Shown one piece after another: positions 16,377 to 24,064 of a DNA stretch of 32,475 bases. Numbering within the stretch: the stretch's first letter is position 1; each line of letters opens with the position of its first letter. Origin of the DNA: Candidatus Kuenenia stuttgartensis (lineage in GTDB: Bacteria > Planctomycetota > Planctomycetia > Pirellulales > UBA1268); contig CAMCYH010000030.1 of assembly GCA_945883745.1 (NCBI GenBank), forward strand, positions 1-32,475, given 5' to 3'. Below the pieces are notes generated by a model. The model was not told the DNA's origin, searched no databases, and worked only from the letters and a program-made list of their open reading frames with translations. A program made the position numbers and the translations under genes.

Positions 16377-17090
16377 ATGACGCGGATTTCGTTTGATCAT
16401 GGATGCCTCGCAGTGCATGATCCCCGCGTGATCAACGAAGGCCGCTCCCGCTTGGCATCGTTCCTCGCCCATGAACTGGCGCTTCTTCACGACGTCGTGT
16501 CGGCAGACCTCGATCTGAAACGCGGCTCCTGCATCGTCCGCTGGGCCGATTGCCAGACCGCCGTCAGTCATGCAGCTGCGGCCTTTGTCACGGCCCTGAC
16601 TGCGGCGCGGACCGCAGAACAGGCGACTCCGCAGACGCTCATTGTGCAGGGACCCAAACGGCTGCTGTTTCTCGCGGCGGGAGGCGGGTGCCTGGCGATG
16701 ACCGTGGTCGGGGCCATCGTGCCGGGCGTGCCGACGGTTCCGTTTCTCCTCGCCAGCAGTTATTACCTCGCCCGATCCTCACGACGGCTCCATGCCACAC
16801 TCGCCGCCACGCCGGTGTTTGGCGGCATCGTCCGCGAGTGGGAGGCTCACCGTGCGATCAGTCGGCAATCAAAGTTGAAGCTTGCCGGGCTCACGCTCAT
16901 CGTGGTCGCAGCGACGCTGGTGATCACGCAGGTCGGCCCAGTTGTGATCGCGGTTGTCACACTCGTCGTGACCACCACCATGGTAGGCATCGCTCGCATG
17001 CCGGAGATCGGCAGAGTTTCAGACCGCCGGAGACTCGCCGGCTGGTTGTCCGCCAAGAATCTCGTCAACCTTGTTTCGGGCGGCTCGTGA
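16377..17090 (+). CDS. DUF454 (YbaN-like) membrane protein with HMA-like N-terminus
   Basis: This is a 237-residue protein. The first ~85 residues (CLAVHDPRVINEGRSRLASF onward) resemble the ferredoxin-like HMA fold but lack the metal-binding CxxC, and look like the second N-terminal domain of the P-type ATPase at 20307-22922. The C-terminal half has the DUF454/YbaN pattern: GAIVPGVPTVPFLLASSYYL, then VFGGIVREWEAHRAISRQSK and two more hydrophobic segments. The ATG at 16377 was chosen for its AGGAG seven bases upstream. It converges on the minus-strand metal operon, overlapping the last gene by 72 bases. The role is unknown; a membrane partner of the ATPases is inferred from the shared domain. 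Confidence 0.82.
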   Translation: MTRISFDHGCLAVHDPRVINEGRSRLASFLAHELALLHDVVSADLDLKRGSCIVRWADCQTAVSHAAAAFVTALTAARTAEQATPQTLIVQGPKRLLFLAAGGGCLAMTVVGAIVPGVPTVPFLLASSYYLARSSRRLHATLAATPVFGGIVREWEAHRAISRQSKLKLAGLTLIVVAATLVITQVGPVVIAVVTLVVTTTMVGIARMPEIGRVSDRRRLAGWLSAKNLVNLVSGGS

Positions 17091-17369
17091 CCCGTCGATG
17101 AGGCCGTGAACGAACGGGTTGTTCTGCGGCACCGACAAGGCGACCAGCGCGACCGGAAAAACGACGCCATACGACACGGCGTAGCACGTCGTGTAGAGCA
17201 GACGATTGGCGAACAGACCGACCGATGGCAACGCGGAACCAGCCGCCTGGCATGCCGCGGCGGCACGATCCGATACCGTGTCAGCCGCTGCCTGCATGGC
17301 GTCGGCCACTGCGGAGAGAGGATCTGCTGCGGGGCTGTCGGCAACGGGCTGGGAAGTCGTTTCACTCAT
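17019..17369 (-). CDS. Small membrane protein with VPQNNP motif, paralogue 1
   Basis: This is a 116-residue protein of unknown function. An alanine-rich, probably helical N-terminus (1-45) is followed by a hydrophobic stretch (YAVSYGVVFPVALVALSV) and the motif VPQNNPFVHGLIDGSRAA. Over 52 residues it matches the product of 23379-23729 at about 29 positions, with YAVxYxVVFP, VPQNNPxVxGL and DGxRA in common. It is the last gene of the minus-strand operon, 158 bases after its neighbour. That gap holds no clear promoter, only weak -10/-35-like matches. Its 3' end overlaps the convergent DUF454 gene by 72 bases. I do not recognise the family. Confidence 0.78.
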   Translation of the reverse strand: MSETTSQPVADSPAADPLSAVADAMQAAADTVSDRAAAACQAAGSALPSVGLFANRLLYTTCYAVSYGVVFPVALVALSVPQNNPFVHGLIDGSRAARNKVDEILGGQPAGESPAV

Positions 17370-17527
17370 GGCGGAATCTTTCTCGATGGGTGTCAGGAGA
17401 GAGGTACGGGGACCGAGGCTGAAACGGTCCGATCACTGCGGGGGCTCTACGCTCAATTTCGAGGATAGTCCCGGAACCACACGCCCGCAAACGAAACGGC
17501 CCTTTTTTGGTCGTCAACACAAAAATT

Positions 17528-17863
17528 TCATGATTCCCGAGGATTTGGCCCTGGCCGCCGAGTCGGATAGCGGCGCTCCATATCGTCGAGATACCGGATC
17601 AGCTGTTCGATGCCATGGCGATGGATGCCCGGACACCGCCTTGCCACCCAGCGGTCCACGGAGCGAAACCCCCGTGGCCACAGCATCAGGCCGCCTGCCA
17701 GAAGGGCTGGAGTGCCGACGATTCCCGGCAGAGCCACGCCCATGACGCCGATCGTGACCAGCAGCACGCCGATCTCACGGGGCATTTCGCTGAGTCGTCG
17801 GTTAAACGCCTCCTCGGCGGCCGTGGCCGCCTCGGCCGTATCGGGGCTGCCGAGGTTGCTCAT
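17528..17863 (-). CDS. Small two-helix membrane protein of the metal-ATPase operon
   Basis: This 111-residue protein has a central hydrophobic hairpin (IGVLLVTIGVMGVALPGIVG, then TPALLAGGLMLWP), charged flanks and a C-terminal helix (IEQLIRYLDDMERRY). The GVMGVALPGIVGTPALL stretch recalls the GxxPGxPTxPxLL of DUF454 proteins, so it may be a short relative. The operon supports a role in the membrane complex, but the function is unknown. The ATG at 17863 has GGAGG five bases upstream; an ATG at 17866 is also possible. Either start overlaps the stop of the preceding ATPase-like gene by 1 to 4 bases, indicating translational coupling. Confidence 0.8.
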   Translation of the reverse strand: MSNLGSPDTAEAATAAEEAFNRRLSEMPREIGVLLVTIGVMGVALPGIVGTPALLAGGLMLWPRGFRSVDRWVARRCPGIHRHGIEQLIRYLDDMERRYPTRRPGPNPRES

Positions 17864-20310
17864 CATCTCCTCCGTCCAAGAGAGATTTGGCCGCGGATGC
17901 CGCGTCGCCGTCCCTGCCGGGTGAGCGTCTGAAGTGATTGGCGATAGGTGCCGAACGTTGTCAGGTTGCACACCACCGCGACGACCAGACTCGTGAAGCC
18001 GAAGAAAAAGGCGCCGGCCACGCAGAAGGCATTGGGTAGGATTGTCAGCCTTCGGGAGATGACGCGGCGGCTGCTTCGCTCCCGTCCGGCGGCGACCAGA
18101 TCGGGAATCCTACCGATGTCGGCGGCAAGCATCAGGATGTCAGCCGCCGAGGGCTCGGCTTCGCTGCCCAACTCGATCGTGATCCCTGCGGTCTGCAGCC
18201 CGACGAGACTCTGCCCCGTACCGACACAGGCGATCCGGCGGCCCGCCCGCACGAGCCGATCGAGGCATGGCAGCGGCCCCTCTTCCTCGGCCGTGAGCAC
18301 GCCGTCGCAGCGAAGCACCGCGGCGAGTTCACGGCCACCGCCATCGCCATCCGCCGCCATCAGAAAGGTGCCGATGCCGTGTTCCTGGCGCAGGCGGTCG
18401 ATCACCGCAGCCGCACGAGGTTCGTGCGATCGGCCAAACTCAAACGTCGCCATCGGCCGACCATCAACTTCGAAGACGAGCGGCCGAAATCCGTCCCGCG
18501 CCGGCAGCGCCTCATGAATGACAAGCTCTCGCCTTCCGTGTCGGGCCAGAATCCGCACGCCTTGTCGGTCGCCAAATGAATGCGGTTCCACGGAAATCAG
18601 GGCGATTCCCCGTGACGCGGCGAGACCAGCCAATGCTTCGCGGCGTTCATCAGCGACGTGCATGGCGAGGCTCGCGGCCCAGCGGATGACCTCCGTTTGC
18701 GAGTCACGCTCGGTCCGCTCCCGGGCGGGCAAGGCGGATGCACCGGGGAGCGATTGCAGTGTCGATGCACCGCCATCGGTCATGTCACGAACCATCCGGG
18801 AGACTTCGAGGCGGCCACACGTGAGTCCCGGAAATGGAAATAGGATCAGCGTGTCAACCTGAGAGAGTGCGTCGAGAGCCTGCGGCGATCGGAGCACAGC
18901 GCCGGCCTCGAGCCCCCGACCGACTGCTTCAAGATCCTCAAACGATCCGGCAATCGCCTCTCCGTTCGAATAGTCGGGCCGCATGACGGCGACGGCGGTC
19001 GCAACATCGCCCGCCAGCAGGCCGAGGCCGGCGGTGGCGAGCGTCGGCACGGCAAACTTTCCACCGAATTCCTCGGCCTGACGGGTGGGTGCATGCTGCC
19101 CCGGCCGCCAGGCCGTCGCTTTGGCAAGCATCCGCCCAACCATGGCCAGCCGCGTTTCGGCCAGCGGCTTCTCCGCGATCATGGAGAAGCGGCCGCCGAG
19201 CACAACCGCACCGGCAGGAATCGGCTCCCCTTCGGCGACGCCCCGCGCCCCCGGCACACCAGACACGCTCCGATCGTCGATCACACCACTGCCGGCGATG
19301 ATCCGGCCGTCGGCCGGCACCACATCGCCAGCTTCGAGCGGCAGCTCGGTCCCTGAGGCGATCGTACCCTCAGCCGCATCCTGTGGCGGTTGCGTCCTCG
19401 CGGTCGGGGTCTCGGCCACCACCAGCGGCACGGCCTCCTCGATCAGCAGACGTCGCTCGGCCTCCAGATCCCGACGATGGCGTCGCCGCCAGAAATCAAA
19501 CGACCACGCCATGATTCCCGAGGCGAGAAACTGCCCGGTGGCGAGCGTGCCGATGACGATTGCGGTCGTCACCGCCGGCATGCCGATCCGCCGTTGCCGC
19601 AGGTCTGCGGCTGCGGCCTTGAGCGTCCGCAGATTCGATCCAACCAGCAGCACCGCGCTCACGGGGGCCAACGCCGAAACGGCCAAATCGGTCGCCGCCG
19701 CCACTCCGAGCGTGGCGGTTGTGCCCGCCATCTCCCAGGCCGACGTCACATGCCCCGCCATCGCTCCATCGACCTCCTGCTGGAGGGAGGCAAGAAGGGG
19801 GTCACCGACAAACGCAGCGCGATCCACATCGATGACAAGGTCGCTCGCCCACCCGGTCAGCCGTGCAGCCCGCACACCAACGGTCGCCAGGGCCAGTCTC
19901 TGGACGCGGCGGGCAAGGGTACGATCGCGACGAAGCCGGGGGTGCGAAAAGCGGAGCCGGTCGGCATGAACGGGGACGACCTGCCATGTGGTGAGCCGAC
20001 CACCGACACGCTGCACCGTCACAGGCAGCCGCAGGCACGCGTCATCGGGCACCGCAAGACAGCGATTCCCAGCCAACGCCCGCCCTACTTCTCGCAGCAC
20101 GTCGCCCAGATCTTCCCGGGGCGATTCAAGGTGCAGTTCGGCCTCGAGGGGACGCCGTCGAAAATCGACCCTCGTTACCTGCGGGCAGGAGAAGACACGG
20201 GCCGTGAACCGCCGCCGGAGGCCGGGCTCGTCCGCCTCACCATCCGCAAAGCGCACCCTGATGGTGCCCCGCACCGGGTCGCACGACACCGTTGAAGACG
20301 AGGGGGTCAT
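17863..20310 (-). CDS. Catalytically dead P-type ATPase homologue (pseudo-ATPase)
   Basis: This 815-residue protein follows the neighbouring active ATPase end to end: two cysteine-free HMA-like domains (about 13-85 and 118-185), membrane helices, actuator domain, P/N domains and final helices. Every catalytic signature is gone. DKTGTLT reads FPFPGLT (491-497, the phosphorylated Asp is Phe). TGES reads SGVP (350-353). The GDGxND loop reads GTGQS (697-701). The TGD-equivalent reads AAD, and the N-domain His-Pro is missing. The ion-path segment NCDLGTG is RPDYSNG (444-450). The frame is intact with no stops, so it looks maintained and not decaying. It overlaps the active ATPase gene by 4 bases (ATGA). 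A regulatory or scaffold subunit is inferred. Confidence 0.88.
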   Translation of the reverse strand: MTPSSSTVSCDPVRGTIRVRFADGEADEPGLRRRFTARVFSCPQVTRVDFRRRPLEAELHLESPREDLGDVLREVGRALAGNRCLAVPDDACLRLPVTVQRVGGRLTTWQVVPVHADRLRFSHPRLRRDRTLARRVQRLALATVGVRAARLTGWASDLVIDVDRAAFVGDPLLASLQQEVDGAMAGHVTSAWEMAGTTATLGVAAATDLAVSALAPVSAVLLVGSNLRTLKAAAADLRQRRIGMPAVTTAIVIGTLATGQFLASGIMAWSFDFWRRRHRRDLEAERRLLIEEAVPLVVAETPTARTQPPQDAAEGTIASGTELPLEAGDVVPADGRIIAGSGVIDDRSVSGVPGARGVAEGEPIPAGAVVLGGRFSMIAEKPLAETRLAMVGRMLAKATAWRPGQHAPTRQAEEFGGKFAVPTLATAGLGLLAGDVATAVAVMRPDYSNGEAIAGSFEDLEAVGRGLEAGAVLRSPQALDALSQVDTLILFPFPGLTCGRLEVSRMVRDMTDGGASTLQSLPGASALPARERTERDSQTEVIRWAASLAMHVADERREALAGLAASRGIALISVEPHSFGDRQGVRILARHGRRELVIHEALPARDGFRPLVFEVDGRPMATFEFGRSHEPRAAAVIDRLRQEHGIGTFLMAADGDGGGRELAAVLRCDGVLTAEEEGPLPCLDRLVRAGRRIACVGTGQSLVGLQTAGITIELGSEAEPSAADILMLAADIGRIPDLVAAGRERSSRRVISRRLTILPNAFCVAGAFFFGFTSLVVAVVCNLTTFGTYRQSLQTLTRQGRRRGIRGQISLGRRR

Positions 20311-22922
20311 ACGAGAGACATGTCGGCCGCAACGGCATTGGCCATTCCCGGCTCCCGCTCCGTGCCGGAGCAGGCTTCCGTGAGGGGCTGCCGCGATGCC
20401 GACGCCTTGGACGCCTGGCCTGACGACCGCGGGGGAGGTGGCGCATCGGCTGCCAGGGTGAGGGCCCGCCGCCGCCGTGCCTCGCTCTCCGCCACCTTCC
20501 GCATCGGCCAGAGGCCATTGGCCACGGCCGCCATCGCCGTGACGTTATTGAACAGCACGCTCGCCCAGATCCCGAACCCGGCGGCGAAGACACCCGCCAC
20601 ACAGATCACGTTGGGCACGACAATCATGTTCCAACTGCGGCGGACGTTGCGGTGGAGGTTGCGGGCGATATCCCGCAGTTCACACAGGTGGGCGAGCCCC
20701 TCGTCAAGAAACACAATCTGGGCGGTGTCGGTGGCGATCGTCGAGGCCCCACGCAGTGAAATCGACACATTCGCCTTCTTCAGGGCGATCGAGTCGTTGA
20801 TGCCGTCGCCGATGAAGCAGACCTTGCGGCCCTCGGCCTGCAACCTGGCGACATAGTCGGCCTTGTCGGCGGGCAGCACCTGGGCGAAGTAACGATCCAT
20901 TCCCAGCAATTCCGCGAGCCTCTTGGTGGGCGCCTCATGGTCGCCGGAGATGATCGCCAGGTGCTTGATGCCACGCTGCCGCAGCCCCGCCACGATCTCG
21001 ACCACCTCGGGACGGATCGCTGCCTGGAGTTCGATCGCGCCACCGAGCCGGTCATCAACGGCGACGAGAACCATCGTGTTGCCGAGGGCATGGGAGGTTT
21101 CGAGGGCGGCGACCACATCGGCGGGCGTCTCGATCCCCTCCATATCGATAAACCGCCGGCTACCGACCCGAACCACCCGGCCATCGATCGTCACGGTGAT
21201 GCCGAAGCCGACCTTCATTTCGCTCGCGCCGACGGTCGGCAGGTCGATTCCGCGGTCGGCCGCCTCGTGGAGGATCGCCAGCGCGATTGGATGGTGAAAC
21301 TGTTGTTCGGCAGCAGCGGCAAATCGCAGCACGTCGTCGGCTGTCCACGGCTCGCAGGCATGGATCTCGCCCACTTCTGGCCGCTCGCGGGTGAGCGTGC
21401 CGGTCTTGTCGAAGAGGACCGTATCAACCTCGTTCATCAGGTCGAGGGCCCGCCCATCCTTGATCAGGATTCCCTTGCTCGCGCAGAGCGCGAGCGAACT
21501 GAGCATCGCCAGCGGAGCGGCCATGCGGATGCCCGTGCCAAGATCGCAGTTCACGATCGCGACGCCGCCGGCCGGACCGAGCGCGGCATACCCGAGCGCG
21601 CCGAGTGCGATCATCGGTGTTGCCGCCTTGTCGGCAAGCCGCTCGCCGGCGTGCTGCCGGGCCAGTTTGTAGCCGGCCGTATCGGCCAGAATTTGACCAA
21701 TTTTCGCGCTGGCTGTGTCGGCGCCACTGTTCTCCACCGCCACGAAAATCTTGCCGGCGACGAGCACCGTCGATGCAAAGACCCGTTCGCCGGGCCCCTT
21801 CTCGGCGGGCGTGCTCTCACCGGTGAGGGCATGCTGATCGATCATCGCAAACCCCTCGGAGATGACGCCGTCGACCGGCACGACATCGCCGGTGTTGACG
21901 ACGATGACATCTCCCTGCTCGAGATCGGAGAGCGGCACCTGCACTTCGACCCCACCCTGCACCACCCAGACAAACCGTGGCTGCTTGCCGAAGACATTGA
22001 GGAGCATTCTCTTCGAGCGGTCCTCGGTCCGCTTCATCAGGGTGCGGCCCAGGGACAGGCACCAGCAGAGCACCGCTCCCGGAAGGATCTGCATCGTGCC
22101 GAGGCAGCCGACGACGACGATCACATCGAGTACGTCGCAGCCGATCCGCCGCTCCTCGGCCAGCAGCCGCCAGGCCGCCTTGAAGGTCGGGATCGAGGTG
22201 TAGGCGAAGAGGGCGGCCGCGGGAATCATCAGTGGCGGGAAAGCGAATTGCGCGGCTGCGGCGAGCGGCAGCGAGACCGAACAGAGCGCGAGATCGAGGT
22301 CGAGTTTGTCGAGCTTGCCGGAGAGCGGCGCGCCGGCCAGCACGCCGTCAAGGATCGAGACCACCTGGGCCCGGGTGAGCTGCCGCGGATCGTAGTCGAC
22401 GCTCACCGTCGAAAACAGCGTGCTGGTCGAAAACTTGTCGATCCCCAGCACGCTCATCAGTTCCCGCTCGATCGCATCGGTTACCTCGCCGCGGCGATGG
22501 ATCACGGGATTCCGTACTTTGACATGCCCCACCCGCTCCTTCACCACGCACCAGCCCGACACGATATCGCCGTGCCGCTGGTACCGCACCACACGACGAC
22601 CGTCACGAGCCAGAGCGGCAGGGGGCAACGAGACGGCCCGCTGATCTCGCTCTTCCACGGCGTCAGTCGCCCGATCTCCGGCGGGAGAGCGTCGCAGGAG
22701 TCCCGACAATCGCGAGAGCAACGCCGCCGGCCCGGTTCGCCGCGGCTCAAACTCGATCACGACCCGCGGCTGGGTTCCTTCGGTCAGCGTCACGCGTTCC
22801 ACATCCTCCACCTCGAAGAGGCAGCCAAGGAGCCGACGGCAGGCGGCCGAGTCCCCTGCTTCGAGGATCGGGCCTTGCAGGTGAATCTCGCCCGGCTTGG
22901 GAAACGTTATCTGGACGCTCAT
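20307..22922 (-). CDS. P1B-type metal-transporting ATPase (P1B-6/FezB-like by context)
   Basis: This 871-residue membrane pump has all catalytic motifs. From M1 at 22922 these are TGES (367-370), phosphorylated D505 in DKTGTLT, the HHP nucleotide-binding motif (543-545) and GDGINDS (705-711). The N-terminus has two HMA-like domains without CxxC. In the ion-path helix the usual CPC is NCDLGTG (458-464), so it is not a standard Cu, Zn or Cd pump. It is closest in style to CtpC- or P1B-6-type ATPases; the metal is unknown and iron or manganese are guesses. A start at 22988 would add 22 residues of low-complexity sequence and was not preferred. It lies upstream of and overlaps the pseudo-ATPase gene. 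Confidence 0.9.
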   Translation of the reverse strand: MSVQITFPKPGEIHLQGPILEAGDSAACRRLLGCLFEVEDVERVTLTEGTQPRVVIEFEPRRTGPAALLSRLSGLLRRSPAGDRATDAVEERDQRAVSLPPAALARDGRRVVRYQRHGDIVSGWCVVKERVGHVKVRNPVIHRRGEVTDAIERELMSVLGIDKFSTSTLFSTVSVDYDPRQLTRAQVVSILDGVLAGAPLSGKLDKLDLDLALCSVSLPLAAAAQFAFPPLMIPAAALFAYTSIPTFKAAWRLLAEERRIGCDVLDVIVVVGCLGTMQILPGAVLCWCLSLGRTLMKRTEDRSKRMLLNVFGKQPRFVWVVQGGVEVQVPLSDLEQGDVIVVNTGDVVPVDGVISEGFAMIDQHALTGESTPAEKGPGERVFASTVLVAGKIFVAVENSGADTASAKIGQILADTAGYKLARQHAGERLADKAATPMIALGALGYAALGPAGGVAIVNCDLGTGIRMAAPLAMLSSLALCASKGILIKDGRALDLMNEVDTVLFDKTGTLTRERPEVGEIHACEPWTADDVLRFAAAAEQQFHHPIALAILHEAADRGIDLPTVGASEMKVGFGITVTIDGRVVRVGSRRFIDMEGIETPADVVAALETSHALGNTMVLVAVDDRLGGAIELQAAIRPEVVEIVAGLRQRGIKHLAIISGDHEAPTKRLAELLGMDRYFAQVLPADKADYVARLQAEGRKVCFIGDGINDSIALKKANVSISLRGASTIATDTAQIVFLDEGLAHLCELRDIARNLHRNVRRSWNMIVVPNVICVAGVFAAGFGIWASVLFNNVTAMAAVANGLWPMRKVAESEARRRRALTLAADAPPPPRSSGQASKASASRQPLTEACSGTEREPGMANAVAADMSLV

Positions 22923-23025
22923 GATGCTGGAGCCCTGGGTGGCATGAGTTGGTGACGCCGTGACACACGAGAGCGTCGACTCGGCCATCGATCCAGATGG
23001 CGACGCTCGTTTTCTCGCCGATGTA

Positions 23026-23286
23026 TCAGGCGGCCGCCGAATCCGTTTCCGTGGGAGTGCTCGCGGCAGCGCGGAAGAAATCGGCGCCCACCGACTGACT
23101 GCCCTGCTGCATCGCTTCCGCGGTCTGCATCGCGTCCTTGAGCGCGGTGCCGAAGGCCTGCTGGGCGAAGACCATGGCGCCCGCCATGTAGGGCGCCAGT
23201 TTTTCCTTCATTTCCGGATAAAACTTGTGACCGAGAGCGCCGGCGGCGACGCCGGCGCAGAAGTAGCCGAATTCAGACTTTGTCAT
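23026..23286 (-). CDS. Small PacL/FezA-like membrane-anchored protein
   Basis: This is an 86-residue protein with a glycine- and alanine-rich N-terminal hydrophobic segment (FGYFCAGVAAGALGHKFYP) followed by an amphipathic helix region (AFGTALKDAMQTAEAM) and a polar tail. The shape is like DUF1490 (PacL) and DUF6110 proteins, small partners encoded beside P1B ATPases in mycobacteria and clostridia. No Asp/His metal-binding tail motif is visible. The ATG at 23286 has AGGA eight bases upstream. It lies 103 bases upstream of the active ATPase start. Family membership is inferred from shape and position only. Confidence 0.72.
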   Translation of the reverse strand: MTKSEFGYFCAGVAAGALGHKFYPEMKEKLAPYMAGAMVFAQQAFGTALKDAMQTAEAMQQGSQSVGADFFRAAASTPTETDSAAA

Positions 23287-23378
23287 CAACGCGTTCCTGC
23301 GGAGGGATCAGACGTGGGAGGGAAAAACTTGGGGGAGTTTGGAGCACATCGACAGGCTGGCCGGTCAGGACCACCACA

Positions 23379-23729
23379 TCAGGCGGTGGCCACGGCGAGT
23401 CGCGGCTGAGGCTCGGCCGCCGGACTCAGCGTCGACCGTGCCAGATCCAGGCCGGCCCGTCCGCCATCGGTCAGTCCGTAGACGACTGGATTGTTCTGGG
23501 GAACGAGTCTGCCGACGAACACAGCCGGAAAGACGACCGAATAGGCGACTGCATATCCCGTGGAGTGCAGGCAGACGGAGGCCGTCTTGCCAACGGCGGG
23601 CAGGAAGCCACGGGCAGCAGACCGCGCGTCGGAGGCGCCGGCGCGGGCCGCCTCCATCATTGCCCACACGGTCGACAGGGAGGCGACACCATTCACTCCA
23701 GGGGCATTCATTCCGATCATGATTTTCAC
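23379..23729 (-). CDS. Small membrane protein with VPQNNP motif, paralogue 2
   Basis: This is a protein of up to 116 residues and the first gene of the minus-strand metal operon. Its core (YAVAYSVVFPAVFVGRLVPQNNPVVYGLTDGGRA) is clearly homologous to the product of 17019-17369. The N-terminus differs, and the exact start is uncertain (ATG at 23729, 23720 or 23711). One hydrophobic segment precedes the conserved motif. The two paralogues bracket the ATPase genes, which suggests a structural role, possibly in membrane organisation. No known family was recognised. Confidence 0.75.
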   Translation of the reverse strand: MKIMIGMNAPGVNGVASLSTVWAMMEAARAGASDARSAARGFLPAVGKTASVCLHSTGYAVAYSVVFPAVFVGRLVPQNNPVVYGLTDGGRAGLDLARSTLSPAAEPQPRLAVATA

Positions 23730-23892
23730 CGAGTGGTTGCGGGAGATTGAAGAGACAGCCAGACGTCAGCGGCGAGGGGTTCGAGGATTTCGGGGAAGGC
23801 TGCGGAACCTGGGCAGGCGGAGTGGCCTACTCCAACCATGCCACATGATTCGAACCTCCGTCGCAGAGAGCCTGAAACTCAGGTTCCAATCG

Positions 23893-23921
23893 ATCCTATT
23901 TTGGCGAAAACCCTTTCGCAA
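23893..23921 (-). promoter_or_regulatory. Promoter with palindrome for the metal-ATPase operon
   Basis: On the minus strand, TTGCGA (23916-23921) and TAGGAT (23893-23898) are separated by 17 bases. A perfect palindrome, GCGAAA-N4-TTTCGC (23904-23919), covers the -35 and spacer, a position where a repressor would block transcription. The leader to the first start codon would be about 160 bases. The regulator is not encoded nearby. Confidence 0.45.
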
Positions 23922-24011
23922 GGATTCGGACGACAAAACGATTCGCTCACAATTCCGAAGCCGGCGGCCCGTCGATCCTCCCAATGACTTCGCTCACCAG
24001 TGCGAGATGTG

Positions 24012-24039
24012 TTGCTTGAAACGCCTCGGTCGCTATCCT
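24012..24039 (+). promoter_or_regulatory. Weak candidate promoter for the barrel-protein gene
   Basis: TTGCTT (24012-24017) and TATCCT (24034-24039) are 16 bases apart, 25 bases before the GTG start at 24065. Both hexamers are imperfect. Confidence 0.3.
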
Positions 24040-24064
24040 CCCCGCCGTCCCTGGAGCGCCCGAC

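Larger units (their letters stand above)
23730..24064. other. Divergent intergenic region of the metal locus
   Basis: This 335-base stretch separates the minus-strand ATPase operon from the plus-strand barrel-protein gene. No gene is supported in it. It holds a candidate promoter in each direction, plus a short inverted repeat CCTGA-AAC-TCAGG near 23871-23883. It is visibly less GC-rich around 23880-23950. No Fur-box-like or other familiar metal-regulator site was recognised. Confidence 0.6.

Noticed and set aside
17370..17527. Possible separate promoter for the last gene of the metal operon (TTGACG or TTGCGG with TATCCT)
   Set aside because: Hexamers and spacings are weak and no terminator precedes them, so read-through from the operon is equally likely.
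20937..22955. Long open frame on the plus strand opposite the active P-type ATPase gene
   Set aside because: It is the antisense shadow of a GC-rich gene; its translation is His/Arg/Asp-rich with no domain, while the minus strand encodes a textbook ATPase.
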